Origin: Serripes groenlandicus | Lineage: Eukaryota; Mollusca; Bivalvia; Cardiida; Cardiidae | DNA: 64,000 bases | Direction: 5' to 3' | NCBI GenBank assembly: GCA_031761405.1 | Contig: JASEVX010000008.1 | Span: 68,970,236 to 69,034,235, forward strand | Part shown: positions 26,743 through 39,060 of the stretch, in pieces | Position numbering within the stretch: position 1 is the stretch's first letter | How the letters are laid out: every line of letters begins with the position of its first letter | The notes under the pieces: model-generated | Databases searched by the model: none | What the model was told of the DNA's origin: nothing | What the model saw: only the letters and a program-made list of their open reading frames with translations | Program-made: the position numbers and the translations under genes

Positions 26743-27112
26743 GTAACGCCGTGTTCAACCCTTGTTCAGTCATGTCATGGCGACCACTTCGACTACTTAT
26801 GTGTTTATTGGGTTTCTCACACCAGCACTCCACACAACAGTCTGTCCAAGCAGCTGAGTTTGTGTGAGGGACGGAAGTGTATATCGCATAATATCTCTTA
26901 TACACAGAAATGTCACCAATAGTGATTGATTTGTTTTTTAAAGCTGTTTTCAAATATTGTGCAGTCATATGACGGCGGCCAGCTCACCTGCCCATGTGTT
27001 TTCTCATAGCAGAACTCTACACAACTGGCTGATTTTCACATATATTGTTAGCTCCTTAACGAAAGACGAATTACGCCTCTCGTATTAAAGTTTGTCAAAC
27101 ATAGGAAAGAAT

Positions 27113-27190
27113 GTTGGCGGAGCTTGGATTCGAACTCACAACCCCTGGAGTGTCAGTGCGCTTCTCTACCGACTCGGTACTCGGCTGACG
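27113..27190 (-). mobile_element. tRNA-like SINE head, duplication copy 1
   Basis: On the minus strand the segment has an A-box-like GAGTCGGTAGAG and a B-box GAGTTCGAATCC at roughly tRNA spacing. An acceptor stem does not close well, so it is read as the head of a tRNA-derived SINE or a tRNA relic, not as a functional tRNA gene. The identical segment is in the second duplication copy. Confidence 0.5.
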
Positions 27191-27194
27191 GAAA

Positions 27195-27780
27195 TAAAAC
27201 ATTGAACATATTTTACACTCCATTATACAAAACGTTCAATGTAACAGGACAACTAAATTGGAGTTAATAAATCCATACAGTAGACAAAACGTTTAATGTA
27301 ACGGGACAACTAAATTTCGAGCTAATAAATCCACACACTAGACCAAATTTTCAATGTAACGGGACAACTAAATCGGAGTTAATAAATCCATACAGTAGAC
27401 AAAATTTTCAATGTAACGGGACAACTAAATCCGAGTTAATAAATCCACACAGTAGACAACATTTTCAATGTAACGGGACAACTAAATCCGAGCTAATACA
27501 TCCATACAACTAAGTCGGAGTTAATAAATCCATACAGTAGACAAAACGTTCAATGTAACGGACAACTAAATCCGAGTTAATAAATCCACACAGTAGACAA
27601 AACATTCAATGTAACGGGACAACTAAATCGGAGTTAATAAATCCATACAGTAGACAAAACGTTCAATGTAACGGACAACTAAATCCGAGTTAATAAATCC
27701 ACACAGTAGACAAAACGTTTAATGTAACTGGACAACTAAATCCGAGCTAATAAATCTATACAGTAGACAAAATTTTCAAC
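27195..27780. repeat. 58-59-bp minisatellite, duplication copy 1
   Basis: About 10 units containing TTCAATGTAACGGGACAACT and GAGTTAATAAATCC, with one partly deleted unit near 27500. Confidence 0.9.
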
Positions 27781-27785
27781 GTTGA

Positions 27786-28193
27786 AATCAACAGGGGAAA
27801 TAGCCCATAGGAATATCGTTGAAATCAACAGTGGAAATAGCCCATATAAACAAACGAAATAGAGATTGCGATTTCATTGGACAGGAAACGAGCACATGTT
27901 TATAAATATGTCCCACGGTGGGCTCCATTTGTAACCTGGTGCGTTCTTGTCCTATTAAGCGTTTGTGGGTTATTGACAATTCCGGGAAATAAGTTCTAGG
28001 GAAGACGTTTCAATAGTTCTTAGTATTTATTATCATTCTATTTACATGTGGCCAGATAAGCCTGTCCAATTTACGGATCTGAATATTCTCACTTCTTTCC
28101 CCACTCTTTTAACGCCTCTAAAATTATTTGAGTTTTCCTTCATTCAATTAACGCTTGGATCACGTGACGTACAGTGGTCACATGACACATCAT
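27786..28193. other. Unassigned segment at the right end of duplication copy 1
   Basis: Begins with a short repeat (GTTGAAATCAACAG, twice) and ends at CATGACACATCAT. There it joins the 34-bp satellite in copy 1, but unique sequence at 33923 in copy 2. No gene recognised. Confidence 0.5.
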
Positions 28194-28828
28194 ATTTTCC
28201 CATGTTCGAGTTAGTTGATATGTCCGTATTTTTCTATGTTCGAGTTAGTTGATATGTCCGTATTTTACTATGTTCGAGTTAGTTGATATGTCCGTATTTT
28301 CCTATGTTCGAGTTAGTTGATATGTACGTATTTTACTATGTTTGAGTTAGTTGATATGTTCGTATTTTACTATGTTCGAGTTAGTTGTTATGTACGTATT
28401 TTACTATGTTTGAGTTAGTTGATATGTCCGTATTTTCCTATGTTCAAGTTAGTTGTTATGTTCGTATTTTACTATGTTTGAGTTAGTTGTTATGTACGTA
28501 TTTTACTATGTTTGAGTTAGTTGATATGTCCGTATTTTACTATGTTCGAGTTAGTTGTTATGTACGTATTTTTCTGTTCGAGTTAGTTGTTATGTACGTA
28601 TTTTACTATGTTTGAGTTAGTTGTTATGTACGTATTTTACTATGTTTGAGTTAGTTGATATGTACGTATTTTACTATGTTCGAGTTAGTTGTTATGTACG
28701 TATTTTACTATGTTTGAGTTAGTTGATATGTCCGTATTTTACTATGTTCGAGTTAGTTGATATGTACGTATTTTTCTGTTCGAGTTAGTTGTTATGTCCG
28801 TATTTTCCTATGTTCGAGTATTTGGAAG
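28194..28828. repeat. 34-bp satellite block between duplication copies
   Basis: About 18 units of the family at 17.3-23.2 kb, with many GTTATG variants like those at the right end of the first array. It marks the junction of the tandem duplication. Confidence 0.95.
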
Positions 28829-28850
28829 TCCTCTGTACGTTTAAACATAG

Positions 28851-29049
28851 CAGTTTTATGGCCATAGAGAAAAAGATGCGTATAATTGGACGTGAAAACG
28901 ACACAGAACGAATGAACATCGCCGCCCTGAAAATGGCCCGAGAAGTTTCGGATGAGCATGGATTTTTAATAGCGGGAAATATTTGTAATAGTTCTGTGTA
29001 TGTGACCGACGACGAAAAGGTGTATGATTACATCGACAAGATGTTTAAG
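28851..29049 (+). CDS. BHMT-like: BHMT-like homocysteine S-methyltransferase, internal exon (intact copy)
   Basis: The exon encodes about 66 residues of the N-terminal half of a homocysteine S-methyltransferase barrel. It includes MRIIGREND, then NIAALKMAREVSDEHG and LIAGNICNSSVYV, ending YIDKMFK. Enzymes of this family move a methyl group from betaine (or a similar donor) to homocysteine to make methionine, in the cytosol, using a zinc held by cysteines encoded further downstream. The proposed acceptor is ACATAG|CAG and the donor AAG|GTATGG; the exon ends on a complete codon (phase 0). It is intact where copy 1 is frameshifted. Upstream exons are not visible and may lie left of the window. 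The family call rests on recognised sequence pattern; exon borders are inferred. Confidence 0.75.
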
Positions 29050-31329
29050 GTATGGAAATAGTTGTACTAGTTCTGTGTATGTGACCGACGACGAAAAGGC
29101 GAATGATTACATCGACAAGATGTTTAAGGTATGGAAATAGTTGTAATAGTTCTGTGTTTGGCCCGGCGACGAAAAAGTGAATGATTACATCGACAAGATA
29201 TTTAAGGTATGGACATAGTTGTAATAGTTCTGTGTATGTGCCCGGCGACGAAAAGGCGAATGATTACATCGACAAGATGTTTAAGGTATGGAAATAGTTG
29301 TAATAGTTCTGTGTTAGGCCCGGCGACGAAAAAGTGAATGATTACATCGACAAGATGTTTAAGGTATGGACATAGTTGTAATAGTTCTGTGTATGTGCCT
29401 GGCGACGAAAAGGTGAATGATTACATCGACAATATGTTTAAGGTATGGACATAGTTGTAATAGTTCTGTGTATGTGCCCGGCGACGAAAAGGTGAATGAT
29501 TACATCGACAAGATGTTTAAGGTATGGACATAGTTGTAACAGTTCTTTATTAAACCGGGTGACGAAAAGGCTAATGATTACATCGACAAGATGTTTAAGG
29601 TATGGACATAGTTGTAACAGTTCTATAGTAAACCGGGTGACGAAAAGGCTAATGATTACATCGACAAGATGTTTCAGGTTAGCAAATAGTTTTAACAGTT
29701 CTATAGTAAACCGGGTGACGAAAAGGCTAATGATTACATCAACAAGATGTTTAAGGTATGGACATATTTGTAATAATTCTGTGTAGGTGCCTTGCGACGA
29801 AAAGGTGAATGATTACATCGACAAGATGTTTAAGGTATTGACATAGTTGTAATAGTTCTGTGTATGTGCCTGGCGACGAAAATGTGAATGATTACATCGA
29901 CAAGATGTTTAAGGTATGGACATAGTTGTTATAGTTCTGTGTATGTGCCTGGCGACAAAAAGGTGAATGATTACATCAACAAGATGTTTAAGGTATGGAC
30001 ATATTTGTAATAATTCTGTGTAGGTGCCCGGCGACGAAAAGGTGAATGATTACATCGACAAGATGTTTAAGGTATGGACATAGTTGTAATAGTTCTGTGT
30101 ATGTGCCTGGCGACGAAAAGGCGAATGATTACATCGACAAGATGTTTAAGGTATGGAAATAGTTGTAATAGTTCTGTGTTTGGCCCGGCGACGAAAAAGT
30201 GAATGATTACATCGACAAGATGTTTAAAGCATGGACATAGTTGTAATAGTTCTGTGTATGTGCCTGGCGACGAAAAGGTGAATTATTACATCAACAAGAT
30301 GTTTAAGGTATGGACATAGTTGTAATAGTTCTGTGTATGTGCCCGGCGACGAAAAGGTGAATGATTACATCGACAATATGTTTAAGGTATGGACATAGTT
30401 GTAATAGTTCTGTGTATGTGCCTGGCGACGAAAAGGCGAATGATTACATCGACAAGATGTTTAAGGTATGGAAATAGTTGTAATAGTTCTGTGTTTGGCC
30501 CGGCGACGAAAAAGTGAATGATTACATCGACAAGATGTTTAAAGTATGGACATAGTTGTAATAGTTCCGTGTATGTGCCTGGCGACGAAAAGGTGAATTA
30601 TTACATCAACAAGGTGTTTAAGGTATGGACATAGTTGTAATAGTTCTGTGTATGTGCCCGGCGACGAAAAGGTGAATGATTACATCGACAAGATGTTTAA
30701 GGTATGGACATAGTTGTAACAGTTCTTTATTAAACCGGGTGACGAAAAGGCTAATGATTACATCGACAAGATGTTTAAGGTATGGACATAGTTGTAATAG
30801 TTCTTTATTAAACCGGGTGACGAAAAGGCTAATGATTACATTGACAAGATGTTTTAGGTTAGCAAATAGTTGTAACAGTTCTATAGTAAACCGGGTGACG
30901 AAAAGGTGAATGATTACATCAACAAGATGTTTAAGGTATGGACATAGTTGTAACAGTTCTATAGTTAACCGGTTGACGAAAATGCTAATGATTACATTGA
31001 CAAGATGTTTTAGGTTACCAAAACGTTGTAACAGTTCTATGTTAAACTGGTTGACAAAAAGGCTAATGATTACATCGATAACATGTTTAACGTTAGCAAA
31101 TAGTTTTAACAGTTCTATAGTAAACCGGTTGACGAAAATGCTAATGATTACATCGACAAGATGTTTAACGTTAGCAAATAGTTTTAACAGTTCTATATTA
31201 AACCGGTGACGAAAAGACTAATGATACCATCGACAAAATGTTTAAGGTATGGAAATAGTTGTTACAGTTCTATAGTAAACCGGGTGACGAAAAGGCTAAT
31301 GATTACATCGACAAGATGTTTAAGGTAAT
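29050..31329 (+). repeat. 79-bp exon-derived satellite, copy 2
   Basis: About 29 units, in the same order of variants as copy 1 but with one unit fewer. Each unit retains a copy of the exon end and the potential splice donor AAG|GTATGG (or GTTAGC in distal units). Confidence 0.9.
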
Positions 31330-32052
31330 GAAAATCGACATGTAATGACAATGACGTGGCACAAAATCTCTGAATCAGATATATGTGTTTGTTAATAGCG
31401 AGTATCAACCCTTTTCGTCCTGACGAATTAAATCAATCAATCTTGTTATAATCGATCATTTCTTAAATTAGACATGTGGAATAACAAGTTAATAACGCGT
31501 GATTATAAATCGTGACGTATATCCATTCATAGCCATAGCAGACGGTATTGCAGTTCATGGTGGCTGTTTCAACAACGTCTGTTTCAACAATGTCTTTTTC
31601 AACAATGTCTGTTTCAACAATGTCTGCTGTTATTTGTATTCGGTCAATCTGAAGGGACTTTTAAACCGTCCTTCACCCATTCGGACACGGATTCACCATC
31701 AACATGCTAGTTAGAATGTACATTCATGACTTACGTTACCGATCTAAATCGACTAAAACGTTAATTCAAAATGTTCCGAAAGTAAATCACTATAACTAGT
31801 AACCATTTCCCACAAACAAAGCATCTGCAGCAGACAATGTTGAGGCCAAAATGAATATAAGGAACATATTGATAAGTAAGAGAACAAATATCGCATTAGT
31901 TGGAAAGATGGTGGCAAATGGGGAAAACAAATGCTCGTCTTCTACAATTGCGCCAACATTCGTCTGCAAGTTGGAAAGGGTAAATAAACTTATGTACTAT
32001 ACAGTTGATCTTGTTTAAGTTGAAAACAACACTAATTTGCAAGATATATAAA
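31330..32052. other. Unassigned spacer in duplication copy 2
   Basis: Near-identical to 25756-26470. No gene recognised. Confidence 0.5.
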
Positions 32053-32475
32053 CCTAAGCTGAATGCTTGACAACTTTAAAGAAGACTTTACTTGTTCGAA
32101 TAAGGTTGATTGATTGTTTGACAACTTTAAAGAAGACTTTACTTGTTCGAATAAGGTTGATTGTTTGTTTGACAACTTTAAAGAAGACTTTACTTGTTCG
32201 AATAAGGCTGATTGATTGTTTAACAACTTTAAAGAAGACTTAACTTGTTCGAATAAGGTTGATTGTTTATTTGACAACTTTAAAGAAGACTTTACTTGTT
32301 CGAATAAGGTTGATTGTTTGTTTGACAACTTTAAAGAAGACTTTACTTGTTCGAATAAGGCTGATTGATTGTTTAACAACTTTAAAGAAGACTTAACTTG
32401 TTCGAATAAGATTGATTGTTTATTTGACAACTTTAAAGAAGACTTTACTTGTTCGAATAAGGTTGATTGTTTGTA
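32053..32475. repeat. 51-bp minisatellite (about 8 copies), duplication copy 2
   Basis: Same family as 26480-26742, expanded by three units. The 132-residue minus-strand frame follows the repeat period. Confidence 0.92.
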
Positions 32476-32842
32476 ACGCCGTGTTCAACCCTTGCTCAGT
32501 CATGTCATGGCGACCACTTCGACTACTTATGTGTTTATTGGGTTTCTCACACCAGCACTCCACACAACAGTCTGTCCAAGCAGCTGAGTTTGTGTGAGGG
32601 ACGGAAGTGTATATCGCATAATATCTCTTATACACAGAAATGTCACCAATAGTGATTGATTTGTTTTTTAAAGCTGTTTTCAAATATTGTGCAGTCATAT
32701 GACGGCGGCCAGCTCACCTGCCCATGTGTTTTCTCATAGCAGAACTCTACACAACTGGCTGATTTTCACATATATTGTTAGCTCCTTAACGAAAGACGAA
32801 TTACGCCTCTCGTATTAAAGTTTGTCAAACATAGGAAAGAAT

Positions 32843-32920
32843 GTTGGCGGAGCTTGGATTCGAACTCACAACCCCTGGAGTGTCAGTGCGCTTCTCTACC
32901 GACTCGGTACTCGGCTGACG
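32843..32920 (-). mobile_element. tRNA-like SINE head, duplication copy 2
   Basis: Same as 27113-27190, carried along by the segmental duplication. Confidence 0.5.
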
Positions 32921-32949
32921 GAAATAAAACATTGAACATATTTTACACT

Positions 32950-33510
32950 CCATTATACAAAACGTTCAATGTAACGGGACAACTAAATTGGAGTTAATAA
33001 ATCCATACAGTAGACAAAACGTTTAATGTAACGGGACAACTAAATTTCGAGCTAATAAATCCACACAGTAGACCAAATTTTCAATGTAACGGGACAACTA
33101 AATCCGAGTTAATAAATCCACACAGTAGACAACATTTTCAATGTAACGGGACAACTAAATCCGAGCTAATACATCCATACAACTAAGTCGGAGTTAATAA
33201 ATCCATACAGTATACAAAACGTTCAATGTAACGGACAACTAAATCCGAGTTAATAAATCCACACAGTAGACAAAACTTTCAATGTAACGGGACAACTAAA
33301 TCGGAGTTAATAAATCCATACAGTAGACAAATCGTTCAATGTAACGGACAACTAAATCGGAATTAATAAATCCACACAGTAGACAAAACGGTCAATGTAA
33401 CGGGACAACTAAATCCGAGCTAATAAATCTATACAGTAGACAAAACGTTCAATGTAACGGACAACTAAATCGGAGTTAATAAATCCATACAGTAGACAAA
33501 ATTTTCAACG
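32950..33510. repeat. 58-59-bp minisatellite, duplication copy 2
   Basis: Same family as 27195-27780, with unit rearrangement at its right side relative to copy 1. Confidence 0.9.
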
Positions 33511-33922
33511 TTGAAATCAACAGGGGAAATAGCCCATAGGAATATCGTTGAAATCAACAGTGGAAATAGCCCATATAAACAAACGAAATAGAGATTGCGA
33601 TTTCATTGGACAGGAAACGAGCACATGTTTATAAATATGTCCCACGGTGGGCTCCATTTGTAACCTGGTGCGTTCTTGTCCTATTAAGCGTTTGTGGGTT
33701 ATTGACAATTCCGGGAAATAAGTTCTAGGGAAGACGTTTCAATAGTTCTTAGTATTTATTATCATTCTATTTACATGTGGCCAGATAAGCCTGTCCAATT
33801 TACGGATCTGAATATTCTCACTTCTTTCCCCACTCTTTTAACGCCTCTAAAATTATTTGAGTTTTCCTTCATTCAATTAACGCTTGGATCACGTGACGTA
33901 CAGTGGTCACATGACACATCAT

Positions 33923-34439
33923 TAAAACCAACTCATGTGACCAGACACTGGTCAGGCACAACTTATCCATAAATAAATATTAATACAAATAAATGTATAA
34001 GGTCAATTTGAGACGACCGTGCATGCGTTATATAAAGTAAGGCGAAGTATGTTGGTCTGATTTAACAGAGATTGGTAAATTATATATAAGATAAAAAATA
34101 AAGTATCATTTTCGTGTGTATTACGTTTATCCAGGGACACTATATTACAGTGTAATATAGTGTCCCTGGTTTATCATTCCATCATAACGACGGAGAAGTA
34201 CGATCATTAAGTGAATACGGGTCTGTCAAATTATATGCACGATTAATGTTCTCATATCTGACTATTCTGTGTGTTCTTTCCTATTTACAAACGTTGACCC
34301 ATTATATATTCAGATATACTATATATTGAATAGCAGTAACGTATATATCGTTTCACAGTTACGACGTATGGTTAAGATTAGTATTGATAATTGATCCGTT
34401 CCACGAGGAAACCAACATTATGGATTATGCGTAATGTAT
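33923..34439. other. Unassigned spacer with a perfect hairpin
   Basis: Unique AT-rich sequence between the duplication and the 32-bp satellite. It holds the 39-nt hairpin described at 34131-34169. No gene seen. Confidence 0.5.
34131..34169. repeat. Perfect 19-bp inverted repeat, 1-nt centre
   Basis: The left arm CCAGGGACACTATATTACA is followed by one G and its exact complement. It could be two fused ends of a small DNA transposon or a structured RNA element; nothing else supports either. Confidence 0.9.
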
Positions 34440-36950
34440 CGACAGGATTGTATATCAATCTATCATTTGAAACACATGATTGTATGTCAATCTATAATTT
34501 AAAACACAGGATTGTATATCAATCTATTATTTAAAACACAGGATATCAATCTATCATTTAAAACACAGGATTGTATATCAATCTATCATTTAAAACACAG
34601 GATTATATATCAGTCTATTATTTAAAACACAGGATTTTATATCAATTTATCATTTAAAACACAGGATTGTATATCAATCTATCATTTAAAACACAGGATT
34701 GTATGTAAATCTATCATTTGAAACACAGGATTTATGTCAATCTATCATTTAAAACACAAGATTGTATATCAATCTATCATTTGAAACACAGGATTGTATG
34801 TCAATCTATCATTTGAAACAGAGGATTTATGTCGATCTATCATTTAAAACACAAGAAATCTATCATTTAAAACACAGGAGTGTATGTCAATATATCATTT
34901 AAAACACAAGATTGTATATCAATCTATCGTTTGTAACACAGAATTGTATGTCAATCTATCATTTAAAACACAGGATTGTATATCAATCTATCATTTAAAA
35001 CAGGATTGTATATCACTCTATCATTTAAAACACAGGAGTGTATATCAATCTATCATTTAAAACACAGGATTGTATGTCAATCTATCATTTAAAACACAGG
35101 ATTGTATATCAATCTATCATTTAAAACACAGGATTGTATATCAATCTATCATTTAAAACACATGATTGTATGTCAATCTATCATTTAAACACACAGGATT
35201 GTATGTCAATCTATCATTTGATACACAGGATTGTATGTCAATCTATCATTTAAAACACATGATTGTATATTAATCTATCATTTGAAACACAGGATTGTAT
35301 ATCAATCTATCATTTAAACAAGAGGCCCATGAGGGCCTATGCTCTACTGGTATGGTAACTTTGGTGAAGATCAGATAGTAAATGGAGCCTCTATTGTGTT
35401 CACATGCTCAATTTTAGCAGTTTGGACAATTTCAAGGGCCATAATCCAGTCATGCATGGGCGGATCTGGTTTTCGAAAGGAACCGAGCTCTCGTGGATAT
35501 CTAACTACTGTATAAGTTTTGTTGAGATACAATCAAAAGTGAAGACTGTATCGTGTTAACAATAAATTGTTTACGGACGGACGGACGGACGCACGGACGC
35601 ACGGACGGACGCACGGACGACGGACGAATCGCCACGACATAAGCCCTTCTGGTCTTTGGCCAGTAGAGCTAAAAACAGGATTGTATATCAATCTATAATT
35701 TCAAACACAGGATTGTATGTCAATCTATCATTTAAAATACAGGATTGTATATCAATCTATCATTTGAAACACAGGATTGTATGTCAATCTATCATTTAAA
35801 ACACAGGATTGTATATCAACCTATCATTTCAAACACAGGATTGTAAATCAATCTATCATTTAAAACACAGGATTGTATATCAATCTATCATTTGAAACAC
35901 AGGATTGTATGTCAATCTATCATTTAAAACACAGGATTGTATGTCAATCTATCATTTAAAACACAGGATTGTATGTCAATCTATCATTTAAAACACAGGA
36001 TTGTATGTCAATCTATCATTTAAAACACAGGATTGTATATCAATCTATCATTTAAAACACAGGATTGTATATCAATCTATCATTTAAAACACAGGATTGT
36101 ATATCAATCTATAATTTCAAACACAGGATTGTATATCAATCTATCATTTGGAAAACAGGATTGTATATCAATCTATCATTTAAAACACAGGATTGTATGT
36201 CAATCTATCATTTAAAACACAGGATTGTATGTCAATCTATCATTTCAAACACAGGATTGTATATCAATCTATCATTTGAAACACAGGATTGTGTGTCAAT
36301 CTATAATTTCAAACACAGGATTGTATATCAATCTATCATTTGAAACACAGGATTGTATGTCAATCTATCATTTAAAACACAGGATTGTATGTCAATCTAT
36401 CATTTAAAACACAGGATTGTATATCAATCTATCATTTGAAACACAGGATTGTATGTCAATCTATCATTTAAAACACAGGATTGTATATCAATCTATCATT
36501 TAAAACACAGGATTGTATGTCAATCTATAATTTCAAACACAGGATTGTATATCAATCTATAATTTCAAACACAGGATTGTATGTCAATCTATCATTTGAA
36601 ACACAGGATTGTATATCAATCTATCATTTGAAACACAGGATTGTATGTCAATCTATCATTTAAAACACAGGATTGTATGTCAATCTATCATTTGAAACAC
36701 AGGATTGTATATCAATCTATAATTTCAAACACAGGATTGTATGTCAATCTATCATTTCAAACACAGGATTGTATATCAATCTATCATTTGAAACACAGGA
36801 TTGTATGTCAATCGTTCATTTAAAACACAGGAGTGTATGTCAATCTATCATTTGAAACACAGGATTGTATATCAATCTATCATTTAAAACACATGATTGT
36901 ATATCAATCGTTCATTTAAAACACAGGATTGTATGTCAATCTATCATTGA
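34440..36950. repeat. 32-bp satellite array
   Basis: About 67 units of 32 bp containing ATCAATCTATCATTTAAAAC and ACAGGATTGTAT, interrupted by element B2 at 35319-35672. Units to the left are more degraded. Since 32 is not a multiple of 3, a fixed strand reads all frames in turn; the 60-92-residue frames are artefacts. Confidence 0.95.
35319..35672 (+). mobile_element. Family B Helitron-like element B2, inserted in 32-bp satellite
   Basis: Short complete copy: CAAGAG, the hairpin GGCCCATGAGGGCC, the arm CTCTACTGG and a body with a run of GGACGGACGCACGGACGC, ending in the hairpin and CCAGTAGAG, then CTAA. The flanks CATTTAAA and AAACAGG rejoin to a satellite unit with at most one substitution, again with no clear target duplication. 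Confidence 0.85.
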
Positions 36951-37116
36951 ATCAATCAAGTGAAGTGATTCATTCATTAGTTCATGTATAAATGACCGGG
37001 AGAATCACCTTTCTATGAATTTATGGTTATATTATGGATAATAAATCACACAACTTCCCTTTTGTGAAACCAGTATTTACTACTTTAATGTTTCTGATTA
37101 CCATCTATAACACTAG
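36951..37116. other. Short unique spacer
   Basis: AT-rich sequence between the 32-bp and 33-bp arrays; nothing recognised. Confidence 0.5.
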
Positions 37117-37640
37117 TACTGTTACGGAGATTCAATTGACCCTATGTGGTACTGTTACGGAGATTCAATCTACCCTATGTGGTCCTGTTACGGAGATTCA
37201 ATTTACCCTATGTGGTACTGTTACGGAGATTCAATCTACCCTATGTGGTCCTGTTACGGAGATTCAATCTACCCTATGTGGTCCTGTTACGGAGATTCAA
37301 TCTACCCTATGTGGTCCTGTTACGGAGATTCAATCTACCCTATGTGGTACTGTTACGGAGATTCAATCTACCCTATGTGATCCTGTTATTGAGATTCAAT
37401 CTACCCTATGTGGTACTGTTACGGAGATTCAATCTACCCTATGTGGTCCTGTTACGGAGATTCAATTGACCCTATGTGGTCATGTTATGGAGATTCACTC
37501 TACCTTTTGTGTTCCTGTTACGGAGATTCAATTGACCCTATGTAGTACTGTTACGGAGATTCAATCTACCCTATGTGGTCCTGTTACAGAGATTCAATAT
37601 ACCCTATGTGGTACTGTTACGGAGATTCAATCTACCCTAC
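37117..37640 (+). repeat. 33-bp satellite, forward half
   Basis: About 16 units containing TGTTACGGAGATTCAATCTA and CCCTATGTGGT. The 33-bp unit gives open frames in all three plus-strand frames. Confidence 0.95.
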
Positions 37641-38953
37641 ATAGGGTCAATTGAATCTCCGTAACAGGATCACATAGGGTAGATTGAATCTCCGTAACAG
37701 GACCACATAGGGTAGATTGAATCTCCGTAACAGTACCACATAGGGTAGATTGAATCTCCGTAACAGTACCACATAGGGTAGATTGAATCTCCGTAACAGT
37801 ACCACATAGGGTAGATTGAATCTCCGTAACAGGATCACATAGGGTAGATTGAATCTCCGTAACAGGACCACATAGGGTAGATTGAATCTCCGTAACAGTA
37901 CCACATAGGGTAGATTGAATCTCCGTAACAGTACCACATAGGGTAGATTGAATCTCCGTAACAGTACCACATAGGGTAGATTGAATCTCCGTAACAGGAT
38001 CACATAGGGTAAATTGAATCTCCGTAACAGGACCACATAGGGTCAATTGAATCTCCGTAACAGGACCACATAGGGTAGATTGAATCTCCGTAACAGTAAC
38101 ACATAGGGTAGATTGAATCTCCGTAACAGGACCACATAGGGTAGATTGAATCTCCGTAACAGGACCACATATGGTAAATTGAATCTCCGTAACAGGACCA
38201 CATAGGGTAGATTGAATCTCCGTAACAGGATAACATAGGGTAAATTGAATCTCCGTAACAGGATCACATAGGGTAAATTGAATCTCCGTAACAGGACCAC
38301 ATAGGGTAGATTGAATCTCCGTAACAGTACCACATAGGGTAGATTGAATCTCCGTAACAGGACCACATAGGGTAGATTGAATCTCCGTAACAGTACCACA
38401 TAGGGTAGATTGAATCTCCGTAACAGTACCACATAGGGTAGATTGAATCTCCGTAACAGGACCACATAGGGTAGATTGAATCTCCGTAACAGTACCACAT
38501 AGGGTAGATTGAATCTCCGTAACAGGATCACATAGGGTAAATTGAATCTCCGTAACAGGACCACATAGGGTCAATTGAATCTCCGTAACATGACCACATA
38601 GGGTAGATTGAATCTCCGTAACAGTAACACATAGGGTAGATTGAATCTCCGTAACAGGACCACATAGGGTAGATTGAATCTCCGTAACAGGACCACATAG
38701 GGTAAATTGAATCTCCGTAACAGGACCACATAGGGTAGATTGAATCTCCGTAACAGGATCACATAGGGTAAATTGAATCTCCGTAACAGGATCACATAGG
38801 GTAAATTGAATCTCCGTAACAGGACCACATAGGGTAGATTGAATCTCCGTAACAGTACCACATAGGGTAGATTGAATCTCCGTAACAGGACCACATAGGG
38901 TAGATTGAATCTCCGTAACAGTACCACATAGGGTAGATTGAATCTCCGTAACA
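37641..38953 (-). repeat. 33-bp satellite, inverted half
   Basis: About 40 units of the same family in the opposite orientation. The switch is at the palindromic junction CTACCCTACATAGGGTCAA near 37640. A block of variants (including the TGTTAC, GATAAC and ATGGTAAA forms) recurs about 528 bp apart, indicating secondary duplication. The 457-residue minus-strand frame over 37627-39000 is this array, not a gene. Confidence 0.95.
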
Positions 38954-38956
38954 GAA

Positions 38957-39060
38957 GCTGTCACGGGTTTTTGACGCATTTGCCGTAAACAGCGTAACAA
39001 AAGGAGAAATTGCTTATCGTGAGTAATTTCTCCATTTGCCCCAATTGTCCTTTCAATAAT
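38957..39060 (+). repeat. Satellite-flanking cassette, copy next to the 33-bp array
   Basis: Immediately follows the array. It has TTTTGACGCATTTGCCGTAA, then the hairpin GGAGAAATTGCTTA...TGAGTAATTTCTCC at 39003-39033, then a TTTGCCCCAATTGTCC stretch. Same layout as at 8.4 kb. Confidence 0.6.

Larger units (their letters stand above)
28194..33922 (+). repeat. Second copy of a 5.7-kb tandem segmental duplication
   Basis: Everything from the 34-bp satellite through the exon, the 79-bp array, the 51-bp and 58-bp repeats and the CATGACACATCAT end is a second copy of the sequence ending at 28193. Offsets between matching points are 5653, then 5574 (one 79-bp unit fewer), then 5729-5730 (three 51-bp units plus 3 bp more). 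Identity is very high outside the arrays, so the duplication is recent. The left breakpoint lies inside the 34-bp satellite. Confidence 0.93.

Noticed and set aside
27040..27060. Minus-strand CAAGAG...CTAA element suggested by TTAGCTCC
   Set aside because: No terminal hairpin of the expected type and no CTCTTG partner found.
27113..27190. Functional tRNA gene on the minus strand
   Set aside because: A- and B-box-like motifs are present, but I could not fold a proper acceptor stem; a SINE head or relic fits better.
23843..31209. Open frames beginning MITSTRC in the 79-bp arrays
   Set aside because: They run in a different frame from the parent exon and read across intron-derived sequence.
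37627..39000. 457-residue open frame on the minus strand
   Set aside because: It is the 33-bp satellite read through. All three frames of the strand are open for long stretches because the unit is 11 codons without stops, and no selection signal is visible.
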